From Camarhynchus parvulus (Eukaryota; Chordata; Aves; Passeriformes; Thraupidae): a stretch of DNA of 64,000 bases. The notes under the pieces are model-generated. The model searched no databases. It worked only from the letters and a program-made list of their open reading frames with translations, and was not told the origin of the DNA. The DNA lies in contig NC_044572.1 of assembly GCF_901933205.1 (NCBI RefSeq), forward strand, positions 63,584,965-63,648,964. Direction: 5' to 3'. Both the position numbers and the translations under genes were made by a program. Every line of letters begins with the position of its first letter. The stretch's first letter is position 1. Positions 24,111-39,811 of the stretch are shown here, one piece after another.

Positions 24111-27100
24111 ATTTGAGAGATTGTGATTCTATGATATAATCTGGTTATGAAGCTAATTACACCTCTTGTCATTGTTGACAATGTATTATTATAGAGACAA
24201 AAATCTTGGTTCAGCTAGTCAAATTCCACCAAGAGCTATAGACAGATAGAAGGAAAGGAAAGAAAACAAAAGAAATCAAAATAACTTTATGCTCATTTAC
24301 GAAATGACTACCCGAGTCCAGAAGAAAAAGAAAGAAAATAAAACAGTCACACCCAACAAGAACACCGACGTTCCCCTAAAATGCTAAAGGAGATGATGCA
24401 TGGATAAAAAGGTATACAAGGCTATTTTCAATTAATCTGTGAATAATTATGTAAAGTTGAAACTTCCAGAAAACTAGCATGGAAAAAAAATTATGAAATA
24501 AAATCTTGAACATAACACAGAGTTCTGGCTTTGCTAGTAAGGCGATACATTCCAGTACACCATGCAGATGCCAAGGGTTCTCTCAGACAAAAGCACATCT
24601 CTTTTGAGAATCAGAAGTCCTTTTTAGAAGCAACAACTGAATTCACTACCCCTTGTGATCTGCAGTCTCCTAGTTCCACATGTGCAGCAGATAATACAAA
24701 GCAAATTATAAGCCTTCCATATTTTCCATGGTGTTGCTTAGTTTGTATGCTCAACCCTTCATTGCTGATTTTAAACTTCTTTGGAATGAAGATTAATTTC
24801 TCAAATTTTTACACCATAAAATCGTGCATGCCCTGAAAGTTATGGCTTATTTTAATAATGAAATTAAAGAAAAAAAAAACCCAACCACTATCAAACATAT
24901 TTCTAAAGCAGTAATTGAATTTTTGGTTTTTTTCTGACAACAATAAACCCCAAAGTCTAAGGAGTATTTCTTGCAAAACTGGAATTTTAAACAAGTCTAA
25001 ATTTTTCAAGATCATAAGTTACTGCACTCATAGAAAAATTTCAGTGACCTTACTAAAAACTCGATTATTTCTATTTGTAGAGAATATTGAGAGCCAGAAG
25101 TAATGAACAGCAAAACAAATAACTTTTTAACACATACACACAATTCTGAAAAATTTATTGGAACAATGAGAAGCTCATTATTTTATAGCTTTTGTTCAGC
25201 AAACTACTACAAAATGAAGGACAAAGAAGTAGCTATAGAAAGATTCTTTCATGGTTTCAGAATTAATATTCTATGCTGGCTCCAAAGACTGTGCAGGTCA
25301 TGCCACAAAGTTTACCTGGCTGCCCTGACTCACACACCCTTATGGCAAAGGGCAAGGATAGTGACATGGTTTGCTCCTACTGTTACTTTAGTATAGCATG
25401 TTTTATTTGTTCTTGATTTATCTAAAAATGACCCGGGCATTCAGCTTGACTTCTATACATAAATGAGAAAGGCATTTAAGTTGCTTTTGGTATAATTATC
25501 CTTATCACCAATAATTTCTTCTAGCCCATGGCAGATGGACAGTAGAGATAGGAAGGAGACCAGATTACTCTGTTTAAAATAATGCTACTTCCTCAGTTTC
25601 TATTGATACTACTGCTAATGTTTTCTTTCCAAAGCCACAGGAGAAGCTAGTAACTGCAAATAATAAAAATGAAAAAAATTAGAAATGGTATCCTCTTCTG
25701 ATCAGAAACCAGTCAGCCCATATAAATTGTACTTGTATCTTTGAATTTAAAATGTGACTGTAGTCAGTCTCCAGAAAGCGAAACTGAATTTGTAATCCAC
25801 AAAGCAAAAGGCGAAAAAATGGTATGTTAATGTTCCAACCTCTGACAACCTCTGTCAATGTTTTAAATCTGGAAACTGCTATTCTTTTAAGCAAGACTAC
25901 TGGTTTTGGAAGCAATACAGGTAAACTGTACTTAAACTAATTTGTGTATGATTCGTATTCTATCCACTCAGAAATTCAATGTAAATGTTAGAAACTTTAG
26001 GGAAAACAGGGCAGAAATGTGCTCAAGTATGCTTATGATGATCAGGTTTTAGAAAAGAAAAATTGCATGTGCACCTCAGCCACTTTCACACCCACAAGAC
26101 AACAAAGCCTGACTGGTAGTGCTGGCAGCTAATTTCTAATGAGCATTAAAAGTGTGATAGAAGATAAATCAATATTTTTTTCTGTGAACAATAATCTTAT
26201 CCTCTCACCATAGAAATGTGAGCTGCCAACAGCTGGGCACATATACAGCCTTGAAAATGCCATTCCCTTTCATGGTTGTAAACCAAAACAATAAATCATT
26301 TCAGTAAGATCATTTTCTGTCTTCTGCGTGTTCCTACAAATAAAGAAAGGCATGGGCCTATCCCATTTTCAAACAAAAACAAAACAAAATTATTTGTGGA
26401 TTTAACAACAATAATTTAATTTGTATTAACCATGCCACAACATAAACATTTTCCTCAAAGCTGAAGCAAAAACAGCTTACACATATTTTCCAGGTGTGGG
26501 GGGGGGGTTTTGTGTCTGCAAGCTGCTGAGACTGCTTTCATTAAAGCAAATTCAAAAAACCCACTTCCCATTTGAATCAGTTTCATATTTAAACTTCAGG
26601 ATTCCTCATTTAATGGTTTACTTGTTTATTGAATTAATATGGATGTTTAGCAAAGGGGGGCCAACCAGGAAAACAGAGTAAGAGGACAGGGAATACATTA
26701 AAAACAGAAACAGGGAAAAGTGAGACTGAATCAGTATAGTGCCAGAGCAAAGAGATAAACATGAGAACATGCACTTTTTTATCCTCTTTTTTCCATCAAA
26801 ATCAATTTGTGACATGCTTCCATGCCCTAGGAAGTAAACACAATTTTGAGGCAGGACTGTGAGAACAACCTTACTTAGAGCCACTGTCAGAAAGTGATAA
26901 AAGACAAAGTACACGAGTTTCAGCTGTGGTGGCTGGTCTTGGCACTGTCAGTGTACATGGTTCAAAAATCTGCATTAGTGAAGCCAAGTGTTAACTTAAA
27001 ATGTCCTTGCAGTTGATACTGCAGCTTTTTTGTCTGTGAGCTACATGGTGGGCATCCTCTTGGAAAGATGGTAGGGTAGGTGGGGAACTGGGTGGTAATG

Positions 27101-30100
27101 CTGGTGCTGCAAAACAAGCCACTTATTGTAGCTGGGTCATCAGGACCAAGAGAGTTCTTCACGAGGTGACACTGACAGACCTGTGAGATCCTCAAAAAAC
27201 ACAGCAGGAGGGTATAGAGAGCAGATATGGCACTCAGACCATGGGCTCAGTGTCCCTACATATAGAGCTGAAGGGCTGCTCTAGACTCTATTCTATCCCA
27301 CCCTAAAGCTATAATGAGCTCTATATGTCAAGACCTCTGTTGTAGATGCTCAGTGTTTGCTGGACACCCAGGAGATTAAGGCACTTTTGAAAATGTGTCA
27401 GTCAGGATCTTTAGCCAGTCTTTTTCTTTGCCTTAGGTGTGAGCTTGGTACAATTGTTACCTCTGAATGTTCCTCCCATTGCAATAGAAATCACTCTACT
27501 GATTCAATTTAATAGGACCTGAACTTGCTGCTGTTTTCTGCCAAGGAAGCAGAATCTTTCGGCTCTCTGTGCACAGGAACAGAGATGTTAAAATTAGCCA
27601 CAAGCAGTATATTGCTCCCTGAATCAAGAGAAAGGTACTGCAATTTGCTGCACAAAGGCAATTAGTTAAAACATGAATCCAGAAGTAACAGATTTAAAGG
27701 AAGTGTTCTCTGGTTTGCTAAGACAACTATCGTGCACACAGACATCACACAAATAGCAAAATGTGTATGTTCAGGTTTTGTTTGAGAACCCCTGTGAGGT
27801 CACAGCAGATAGCACTGTTACTTATTTCAGCATCCTACAACCAGCACTGAGATGCTTTCTAAGCTGTGAGGCACAGAGCACACAGAAAGAGACTCTCTAT
27901 GTCTCTTATTTCTATCTCTCTCTGCTGGTGGAGTAGCCATTTCAGCTGTTACTGCTTCAGTTAATCCCTGTCCCATTTCCGAGGCCACTGGAGGAGCTGA
28001 TTAATTTCCACCAGTGCAGCAGGTTCTAGCAATCGTTGTTAAAGAATGAGGAGGTAGAGAAGAAGACACCCTAGAGTTCCTGCTCAGTTGGATTCTGTTC
28101 AAACTAACTGTGAGACATAGCTGCAAAAACAGACCTTACAATATCCCAAATAGGCTGTTTCTGCTTCCCATTCCTAGGCCAGCAGAAGTGCCTGAGTTAT
28201 GACATTCACGTGTTTTACCATGCTGGGGACTAGGGACAGACTGTGAAATCAGAAGTGTGTAGTGAGGACACCGACTCCTATCTCCATGTGCTTTTTCAAC
28301 TTGCTAATCTGCAGAAAAATGAGCCCAGCTAAAAAGGAGAGGCTGGAAAGGTGCTGAGGGCCAGAGCTCACATGAAGACAGCCTGGTGCAGCCAGGGTGG
28401 TGGAAAGTAGCAGAGGGAAGGCTGGGAGTGTAGACTTCCCATTGTGGAGAGGCACACTGGTAAGGTTGGTGGGGACATTAACAAAACTGTAGCACTGGCG
28501 TGTGCAGAGTCCTAAGGGCTCTTTCCCTCTCCAACTGAAAGCAGTAGATATTTTTGAAATGTAAAAGATACAGAACCATGAGCAGAAGCAGAATTTATCA
28601 GGATTGGTAAGAGTTTTTTGTCATCCTTACAAATAGCTCTGTGAGCAGCAGATCCCATGGGTGCCTCCATCTCAGGGCTTCTTTCCACCATGGGCACTCA
28701 AAGGTCTGATGGGCTCTGGCTTCTGGGTCCTGCAGCCTGGAAACCTTCTTGCTGCCTTCTCCCTTCTCCCTGCCCACCTGCTTTCGAGAACTTAAGGCAC
28801 TTAATAAACCCTATGCCACTGTCAAATGTGGTTGAAACATTCTATGAATTCATAAAAGATTTGTTTCACCATATGGAAGGAGAGATTAACAATTAATACA
28901 GTCTGTCCTACTGCACAATGACTTTTTCATTAGGAAGCAGGTATAATAAAATTATATAAACACATTCCTACTCTATTAACAACCACCTACAGGCCAACTT
29001 ATGCTTCTGGTTATATAGCTGTAAGCACAGAACCACTCTGATTCACCACTTAATTTCAGTGAAAGAGAAGAATAACCTGAAGCACCAAACCAGACTGACA
29101 TATACACACCACCTAAGTACTGCAGATCTCCGACTAGCAGGCAAGAGTGTGTGTTTATCAGAAACAATGGGGGCAGCACATATTAAATCTTTGAACGACT
29201 CCTCACTTGTGTCTGGCAAATTAAAGCATCTGAAATAGCAGGTTAGAATTAGGAGTACAGTATGGCATGCCTTAATTTTCCCTTTTTAGTAGCAGACCAG
29301 AAGTATTTATACATATCCTAGAAAAAGCTGTACTCTCCTTTCTGAGGTACAGCATTTTCACAGGACATTCCTAATCTAACAAACATCACAAAGTGAACAA
29401 AGCAGAATGAATTTCCTTTATTACTGACTACTGCTACATTATAATAAAAGAATTTTAAATCTGAGCTCATTTTGTTCAGCCATTGTTTTATGCCTACTTT
29501 TGTATTCCATTGGATTAGAACAGATTAATTTGAGTTTTCTTCCTAGGCACTTTTCATGTCCTGGCTCAGTAACAAGGCTTCATTTAAAAAAAAAAGAACA
29601 AAGTCTCAACATCTTCTATAATTTTCTCCTTCATGCTACAGTTGCTTAAAAAAAATAAAAATCTTAACAAGTTTAATATTTGGACTTATACTAGCTGGCA
29701 AAGTACATTTCTCAGTAAATGACAACACTTCTTCAGATAGTTGTCTTCAGCCCATTTTTTAACACTTTATACCACTGCATTGCCACAGGCCCCAGATCAT
29801 TTATTCTAGCTAGTTAGCTGAATTCTTCCTTCTACCTCTGTATTGACGGTTCTGACAGGAAAACCTCTGTTACTGCCAATGGAAAACCAAGATGTGACAA
29901 AGTTGAAAAAAAAGCTTCATGAGCCCTCTCTGAGACAACAGACTGCACCTCCACTTGCCCTGAAAGCCACCTTGCTTGTCAGGCAGCACTAATGTCTCCT
30001 ATGAAAGCAGGGAAGCCAGTCCCAGACATGCAGCTTTTCCTAACTGTGAACTGAGGGAACATGTGCTGTCGTATGCTGGAGGTGTTCAGCTGCTGGGGCA

Positions 30101-33100
30101 AACCGGCAGCCTCTCCTTGTCTGACCTGAGGGCTCTTAAGAACACAAAACTCCCACAGGCAGCCTGCTTATCTTCTGTCCTTAATCAAGTGGATTGCTGG
30201 CCTTTCATTTCACCAGCTGGAAGCCAGCAGGCAAGTCATGGGAAGCTTCCTCCACAGTAGGTCCCAGCTCGTGTTGTTCCAGCCCTAGACTGGGCTGTAG
30301 TGGGAAAAGGGAAATGGCTGAAACTCTGTGCTTAAGTAGAACAGGGATGGGTTCCCTTCCATGCCATCTCAGGCAAACCATCTATCCTACCTTCCACCTG
30401 CAGACTAAAGATGACTGCTTTTATCTGCTGTTTCCATCACAACACTCTTCCAATGGTCACCAAGACTTGGTGCAATGGGGCCATGGTATTGTTTAGAGTC
30501 TCCCAGTCCTACTCTCATACAGGCAACAATAACAACTGGAAGCAAAGGCATTCTTATGCCAGGTCACTTTAAAACCTGTACACTGAATATGAGCATTCTC
30601 CAGTAGATCCAATGGGATTTTCTGCAGCACATACAGCAGTGCACTTTTACCCACAGTAAGTGGCATTTGCACTAGCCTGGTTTTCATGAAGATCTATCTG
30701 ATTCCTTCCTGATTACAAAAGAGTCATCTTGAATGACAGGTATTAGCCAATTAATTAATTAATCATACTGATAGAAATTTTGGGAAATAATATTCTAGGA
30801 TAGCAACACAAAGCTGGACAAACAGACCCAGAGAAAAGTGAGTGACTTGCCCAGAAACGTGTTTTCACAGTATTTAATGGTAGCAAGTGTTATTCTGGTA
30901 CAGGGCAAAGAAAGAAAATTGTAAGAATTACACACTAAGCCTAGAAAACACAACAACCATGTCCTGTTACCATTTTTTAAAGTCGTTAGCTCCTTTCCCT
31001 GTGAAAAGTAACACTGAAAACCCCATGCTCTAGCACAGTAATGGCAGCAATTCCTTGGCATCCTGTTCATGGATCACTGTCAAATTTCTGAATGCACTCT
31101 GGGCTACCACACTGCCTTGTAACACCAACCTTTTAAGGCAGCATGGCTTTGCAAGCCGGTAGTGATCTGTGAAGCATAGCAGAGAATCACTGCTCTTGAT
31201 AATGAGACTTCAGCAAATCTCGAGTGGACTAATGACAGAGCTGCCTACACCCAAGGTCAAATTGTTCTGCTGGCAACAATTTTGGTATTTGATTTCTAAA
31301 GCTGAGGCAAGTGGAATGATGACGAATCCAGTACTTCTTCACTTAGAGGTTATTCACTTAAATATCAAACCACTAACTTCAGCTGTAACTCCTGGGATTT
31401 GACTCGGTGGTTCAATCTAGAGTGTCTTGCTGTAGCAGTGGCAGCCTTGAGGAAAGCAACGAGACTTATCCTAAGCTTTCTCCTAGAATCAGATTGCACA
31501 GTAACAAGGAATTCCTGGCACTGTGGTACAGTAAACAGTTCTCCTATGTCCAGGATATAACACCAGAACAGATGATAATAAATAAGCCACTTCAACAGGG
31601 CTGTGAAAAATGATCCGTGACATATCTGTAGCATAGCAAATGTCATCTCAGAACGGGCTTGTCTGGATGCCTACAGGAGAGCACCAACTGTCTGGCTCAA
31701 ATTTGCAGCCTCCTCTTGGTAGGGCGCTGTGAGCAGACTGGTGACTGACTAATTCCACACAGCGGTTCCCTAACTACGGAGTGCTCACTCCAGCTATTAG
31801 TGTCACAGCATATCAAACGGGCTGGCACAAACCTGTTTATCACCCTTTCTCAAACTGCAGCAGGTATCCAGCAGCAGCTATTCTGTATGGATCTATGCAC
31901 ACAGTAAGTGTAAGCTCTCTGGTATACTGGACCAGTGCATCTCACTCAGGACAGAATTACAGCCCTCACGTATCCTGAGATCACCACAGATACATGGGAT
32001 TAGAAGTGCAGCTTGCTACATTAAAAGTCTCTCTTTATAAGCAGTACACAAAAGCCATCTCCAGCCAGGTGAGACCATGTTTCTTTCTACAGGCAGTGGA
32101 GAAGTGACCCCAATAGAGAACAAGGTCATCCAGAACAGAAGCCCAACCTAACCATCCCGGAGGCCTTCTCTCTATTCACTGCTATGGAGTGAATACGCCC
32201 TTTGCAAATACGCCCTCATTTCATGCTGTCAACTTCTAAGACTTTATCTCAGAGTATTTGATTTGTTTCTCTTAAAGGACCTTTTCTTTGAGTCATTTAG
32301 TTTTCCAATAATATAATAAATTTTGTAAAATACAAACATACATATATATATAATTATTATAAAATACATAGGCCTTGCTGTTGTGGAGAAAACTTGAGAG
32401 TGTGAAGTCCAGATTAAAAAGAAAAAAAAAAAGTGGAGAAATCAAAAGGCAAAATAAAACAAACAAGATATTACCTCAGCTTTTAAAGCCAAGCTCACGA
32501 CATGTCATGCTGTGACAGCAGCAATACTAACTTTGTTTTACTGAAACACTCTAAGAAATAATTTGAAATTTGCAAATGGAATACTTACATTTGCCTTGGG
32601 TCTTTTTCCAAAATTTTTCCAATTTTTTTTATAAGTAAAATTTATAAATAAAAAATTTGTCTTTCTCAAATTCCCACATTTATTAGAACTTTATTTGTCA
32701 TTTTAAGACAAAATCAGCTTTTGACAGCAGATTAGGGAAAACTCTGCCTCCTTTTAATATCTGCACACATAAGAATTGTAATCAGTTTTCCCAAAACATT
32801 ATGAGCATTGCTATTGACTGACAGTCACAGTTGCTTTAAGTAAAAGTGACTTCCAAAAGGTATAAAACTTTGTTCATTCTCAACAAGCATCCAGTGAAAT
32901 GACCATTTCAGAAGCCATTTCCGTATCTTTAAGGTCATGTCTAAAATTCTGAATGTTGCTCAGAGAAAGAAGCAGTCTTAAGTACATGTTGCCTTGTTAG
33001 CTGATGATTTACCCAACATTATATTAATATTCTAGGTCAGTTCCTATTTTCCTTCACCTGGATAGTATTCGTGGAATTCCTCGTGTTCTTCTATAATCAC

Positions 33101-36100
33101 TAGATGAAAAGAGGGAAGTACTCCAACAATTTAGAATCATTCACTTTTCCAAAGAAACGGATGATTCAATACCTGAAGTTTACCCTACAACCCCTACATT
33201 TGAGGTGAAGAGGATTTTATTTTTATTTCACTGTTGGAGCTCTTTGAACTACCTCAGACTGGATTTTCAAAAGTTAATGCACGTGACTATTTAACACCCA
33301 TGTTCTCTAGTAAGAGTGAATTAATGGCATTCACATTTAGTTCTTGGAAAAAATTTCACAGGGGGATCCCCCATACTACAGGCTGGCATTCAGCCAGTAG
33401 CAGTAACTTGCACAGCACATGAACAAGTCTCCAGCTCATGATCTGCAGACAAGGAACTGGCACTTCTGGGAATGCCATATCTTGCCTGGGCAGGCAAGTC
33501 CTAGACTCTGTCTGTTACAATCTCTTCTTTGTCTGGTGGAGCTTCAGGTTACAACATCAAGAGTTTTCTAACTTTCTGTAGCATCACAGGAGGGAAGCAA
33601 AGGAATAACCAGTACAAACAGGAATTTGTGATCTGTTTTCCTGACTCTGTGTGCTCTGTATCTTAAATGTCGTACAACAAAGACTCCTAGCACATGGAAC
33701 CACAGGACATAGAGGAGATGAGGATATAACACAAGGTCTCTCTTCTGCCCTGTATTTTTCACATATAACTTCTGTAGTATTTTGAGAAATAATAAAAATA
33801 CCCATTTTATTTGACATCCTCTGTGGACCACAGAAGTCTGTTTTGCATACCAGTGGTTACTTCTATTGGGAAATTACTCCACATACATTCAGTCTACATT
33901 TCCTTACATTAACCTATTGATCTTTCTCTTAGTTCCAACCTCTGTTTCATACAATTCACAGCCTTTTGGTTTTTGGCATTAAAATCTGAAGATGATTAGC
34001 AAAACACAGATGTAATCAACTTTCAGCTATTCAAAATGTATACAGGGACATTTTGTTTTCTGTTACTTTTTCTAGACTTATTGTTATGGTGAATAGCATT
34101 CTTTATTTACTCTCGAAAGGAAGATGAAGAGTCTCCCAAGGGGAAGAAACAACTTCCTAATACAAAAATAAAGCACTAGAGAATACAGTCCTGGCTCATG
34201 TATAAACAGATAGACAAGACATCTAAGAAACAATGGGAAAATGCTTTTTCCCTTGGTAACTAAAGGTCACAAGCAGTGGCGTTTACTACTCCAGTTTTTC
34301 CCGATTTCCAGGGAGAAAACAGAGGAAACTTTTATCTCCAGTCCAGTCCCCAAACACATAATTTGATCTTATTGTACCACCTGAACCCTACAGTAATCTG
34401 TGACCCATAATACAGTTTCTGTGCACCCATACACACTCCTAGCAGCAAGACCTTGTGGATTGTCACGTAATTAATTTACCCATATTCCATAACCTAAATT
34501 GGTATTCTTCATACCACTGGTTAATACATAAACCCAACACACAAATACACAGAGAAAGATCTCAAGTAACTGGTAAATACTTGGTCTGCTTAGCCACAGT
34601 GGGCTTGGGGCTGCCACAGCTGTAGGACTGTCTGTATGCAAATAAAAAGATGCCTGAAAGGTTAATGTGTGTATATACCATGTCAAACAGCCCTGCTATG
34701 AAAGAAAATATGTGGGAATATGAGTATCAAGACAAGGCTATAATCCCTGTAGGGAAGTCCTCCAAATGGGCAGAGTCACTCAAGCAGCTGGCTGCAAGAG
34801 TGGGATTTGGTTCAGGATTAAGGCACTTAATATGCAGTCAGTGTGTGAATTCCTACAACAGTCAGAGGAGACCTACTCAATACAGTCAATGAAGCTTATA
34901 GAACTGTTCTGCTGACAGCTGAGAAGTGTCTGCTCCAAGGTAAACTAAATCACATTATTCCATAAACTCCACTGATTTAACTTTCATTGACTACAATGGG
35001 AACTAACAGGAACATGACTTTGGTTCTAGAAATTGATACATAAGTATCTACAGTTACAGTAGTTCTCTAAAAACCTCATCTAGAGTTTTGATCTGGGACA
35101 AAATTCTGCTCCAAATGGCAGGAGGAACTCCACATGGAAGATGACCTGCAGAACCAAAGGCCGTGTCAGGATTGTGAGACTTAACATTTGGATGCACACG
35201 GTGAACAAAATCTCTGGGATCATCAGTGAACAATTTGCTGCAGATGTTGGCTGCACCACTCCAAGAGACATAAACATTGAAAGCTGCTTGCTTCCAGAAG
35301 ACTCTGGTAAAGAGGCACTCACATGAGTGACTGTAGTTAAAGCAGCATTCTGAACATTTCCACTGTTGCTGGGTTTGGCCATGCTTACTTACACTGACAG
35401 TCTGGTCAAAGATGGACCAAGAGTCCCATGGATGCCTTTAGATGCATGCTGCTGTGGGAATGCAATACTGGGTACTCAAGTCTAGTGAACTGCTGGAGGC
35501 AGCCTCAAGGACAACATTCCTTTTACTTCCAGTACAGCAGGACATGAATAGGCCTGCAATGTGTGAACACCATTTCTGCACCTTGCTCACAGCTGCACCT
35601 ACACCTCCTGCCCTGTGACAACAACAACAGTGGTTCCGACCAGAGGTCCCAGATGCTGAATTCACAGTGCTACCCACAGCTGCAGTCCCACTGAAGCACA
35701 AGGATCAGTATCTAAAGCATCAGGGTAATCTAGGGATAACTAGATCTAGAAACATACAGAAAAAGATCAGAAGATGTATTTGAATTAACTGGTTCCTCCT
35801 CTTCCTTTCCTTGCCAATCCCCTTCTTGCATGAGAATATGTCATCAGCCTCACAATTACAACACCCACATCCCTATTACCATAAGAAAAAAAGCAAGGTA
35901 GATGCCCTTTATGTGCCCTTTCCAAGTCCTCTGCACATTTCCTGCTATTCCCCTAGACATGATGGGCCAGAGTTAACCTGTTTCCTCACCTGACGACTTT
36001 GTGACAACTCTCAGCAGACACCGTCTGCAAAAGCCTTTTCCCTGCAACACCGCAGAGCCAGCCTGCAACAGATCTATTCATAGACCAAGAGAGAAAAACC

Positions 36101-39100
36101 TTCTCAGGATTGGAGGCTCCTAGGTGAGCAGCGACAGTAACTGATCCAAATGTTTCCCTTGTATTGTATGATCAGCAAGAATGTGTATTTTCATTTGAAT
36201 TTTCACCCTTTGGTTTTCTGCATCTGGTAAATACTGGCAAAGTAAATGTTAATATGTCAGCTCTCTCTCCTAAGAAGTGATTGACAGTCCCTGAGTGCTC
36301 TGGGCTTTTTATAACCAATGTGACTGACAGCTTTTAAGTGGAAGCACTTCGTGCAAGTTTCAAATGTTAGTTGTCTGCACGAATAACACGGAATATTGGC
36401 TTTTCTTGTATCTATCTAATGGCATTTCCTCCTGCGCCAGCAGCCGCTCTAAACCCTCAGTTGTTAAAAGAGGGGAAAAAAAAGTCTGTGTTCTCTGCTC
36501 TGCACATTTCCAAAGCTCTCAGTGTAACAAAAGGCAGAATAAACCAATGCCTGTACTTTAAGTTCTTGCATTTCAAAGCAGTGCAGCAAATAATTAATTT
36601 CTCTTTGTATCAGGCTTAGCTAAAAATGATGGTGTCTTGTACAGTAATATTTCTATTTTATTATTTTCAAGCGCTCTGCACCAAAAACAGTTTCAAGAAA
36701 TCCAACAGTCTTATTACTCTGTCAATGCACCCAATCAAAGTGCTAGCAACCATGCTACTGAGTCCAGGGTATTTCTCGCCTTGCCCCTTTAATAACTAAG
36801 GAAAACAGATACACTAAATATTAGACATAAAATTTAATATACATACCAGAAATATACATGCTACTTCTCAAACAAATGTGCCAAAATTAGCATCTTGTAC
36901 AATTCTGCATTTGAAGTCCAAGCATGGATAAAAGTCAAAATAGGGAATTTAGTGCATGAGAAATTGTTTGATTAAAGGCACCTATTTTTAGTTGGCAACA
37001 GGCAAGCAATTTAAGTGTTGTTAATAAGCACATTTCAACTGTGACAGTAACTTGTAAAAATGTTGCTGGCCCTTCTACCCAGCAAAGAGACTAAAGGTTT
37101 GAACAGTGTTCATTTACTGAAAAAGTTTCCCAGACTGGATTTGAAGTAGAAGGAGTTGAAGGACAACCTGTTTTTCACAGCTACAGAAATATCCATCATT
37201 TCATGTATACTTCTACACTGAAGGACTTTAATTTTGTATTTCTTCTACACTGTGTAACTCTGGAAATGTTTTCAATGTGAGCACTTCAGTGTGAATCAAT
37301 CAAAAAACATCTTGTGCTTTCTGAATAAAGTAAGAGGATAGAGGCTTTACAAAAAGATAGGCCACTCGAGATTAAAAAGCCCATTACCACAGAAAAATCA
37401 AAGAGTGAGATCCCTTTGTCCTTAACCATCATGATGAAGATCAGGTGAAGGCACACTCCCTTGATTCTTCCACTTTCCAACACTCAGTGCACAGCACCCC
37501 TATCACCCCTATCCAAAAGTCTGCGTGCTGCCTGACAGCAGGGAAGGCACAGGCTGAGCCACCAGCCAGCAGGACAGAGTCACACCGTCCCTAGTGCTCT
37601 TCTCCCCAGACTGGCACAGCCCTGCAGCTCACGTGGATGATGCAGGGTATGTACGAGAGAAATCTGCTCTTCAGTCCCCTCAAAATTTCTCTTTGCTGAA
37701 ATGCACCTCTGCCTAGAAATACCTTGGGGGCTCAGGAAAGTGAAGCTGCACAGTTAGAGAAAACAGTATGATACTATTTAGATTTTGCCGTGCCTTCATA
37801 AGAATACTGCTGGCATGTGGAACAAACCTTTCCAAACCTGTAAACAACACATTCCTCTTAGTGGAGAGCCTCTGGCCTCCTACAAAAAATAAATCAGTTG
37901 TATACTATATGATATTCACATCACTTTCATGGCTAAGGTGCAAGATTTTTATAGTTACCTTTTCTTGTGCAGTTACATTACTTCAGTGCTTTTTTAAAAA
38001 GAAATCTATGTAGCCATCATTTGTTAACTGTACAACATAACCTACTCAGAGAATAATACAATTTCCTCTTCAGCTTCTCATTTTTCTCAACTTTAATGCA
38101 GCTGTGTAAGATTGTCTCCTCTCCAGAGGGCAGACAATAATCAGGTTAGGTTGGTATCTTTATGACACTGACCTTAAAGTTCACTTAATTTTTTCTCCCA
38201 TCCTTTCCCAACAGCCTTTCTTAAGTCCTTTCCAATACATTTTTTACTGTTGAATACACCTAAAAATAGAAAATGGAAACAGATTAATAATTTTACCTCA
38301 AAATTTATCAGTGTGCAAAATAAACAAATTACTGCTCAGCAAATGTAGAAATATACTTTAATCTTTAGTATCAACTGTGTTCATTCATTTGCTTTCTTTT
38401 TATACAGAAAAAATTTTATCCTGGTAAAAATTAGAAAAGAGACAGAATACTAGTTTTATTTTCTTTAAAGAAAATAAGTGAAGTCACTTAATCCTCCTAT
38501 AAAAAAAAAACTTCTCTAAGTTTTGGAGAGCAATGCTTTATTTATACTGGTTTTAGGTACTATAAACAGTTAAGAATTTTTGTGTTCCCTCTGAGTAATT
38601 GACTTAAACATGCGCAGCAACATCGATTAATCAAAGCCACATAATTTCATGGACGTGTTTTCTTTATATCAATGTCTTTCAGGCTGCAAATTACAGCCCA
38701 AACAGAGCTAGTGAAAGTTCTACAGAACTACAAGTTATTTTCTCAAATTTCCAAAACCTCCTGCTCCCCACAAACAAGTGGTAGTAAAAGAGAAAAAAGT
38801 ATGCCTGCACTTGAGTGGTTTAAAAAAAAAGGAAAAGGACAATTTTCCCATGGATATAAGTGTTTCAAGTTTCTACATCAAGTAATTTGAATTTAGAATT
38901 TTAAGTTCCTTCCTCCTCAAACTGTTCACTTCATCACTAATATGCACCACCTGCATTTTTAGAGGCTGGAAACCCAGGATTAGATCTGACAGCATGCATT
39001 TGCTAAAATAACACATTGATATATTTCACTTGTTATATTAGCTAAGATTTAGCTAGCAATGATTTATTCCCGAACATTGCACTTGGCATCTGCTAGACAC

Positions 39101-39811
39101 ACTGAATACCACCAAGGTTAGCTACAGGGGAATTCTCCCTGACTCCAACCTTCCTTCCAGGAGAATATTATTAGGATCAGGAATCCATACTTTGTATTGG
39201 GCATATGATGATTACAACACAATCCGCAAATAAAATCCTCTTCTGAGATGAGTTCATTATCCCTCCAGTAAAATAAAGAAGCCCTAGAAAACACATAATG
39301 TGAAAAAGAAAAGATAATTCTAGATTTTCACAGAATTCTTCAGCTTACCGTAACAAAACTTCAGTTATGGGAAAATCAGTGAGCTGGTCAGTAGCAGAGT
39401 ATGAATTCCTGAGCCATGAAATGGGAGAAGATAGAGGCTTCTCAAGCCCAGCAATGCTAGTTTCTAAAGCTGAGACTTTCACCTTTATATAATGAAGCTG
39501 GAAGAACAGGTTCCAGCTACTGCACTCAGTAAGAAGAGAACGTCCAAAGAAATGTGGTATAAATAAACACGGAGTGAAGAAATTTGTCCTTGTTTTGTGG
39601 TGTAGCCATGTACTGCTGCACAGGATGGTGCCATACACCCCCAAGTATGTGACTTTGGAGGAATGTAGGTTTATATACCCAGTATCTGTCAGGTACTCTG
39701 AATAGAGTATATTATCACTTAGTTTTGTTCTGGTTTTTAATGGTGAAATTCCCGTCATTCTTCAGAGTGATCCGGTATTGTTCACAGTGACATTTCTGCA
39801 GGACAGTGGGA
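24111..39811. other. Noncoding sequence, no gene seen
   Basis: About 15.7 kb of mostly AT-rich DNA with short, domain-free frames only. Low-complexity spots include a G10 run at 26498-26507, an AATT repeat at 30749-30763, a TA-rich run near 32338-32352, a direct repeat of AATACGCCCT at 32192 and 32207, and two tandem copies of ACCCCTATC at 37496-37513. I recognise no CR1, LTR, exon or structural RNA. Confidence 0.6.

Noticed and set aside
39345..39758. 137-residue minus-strand ORF
   Set aside because: No domain or motif recognised and no neighbouring exon signals. Treated as a chance frame.
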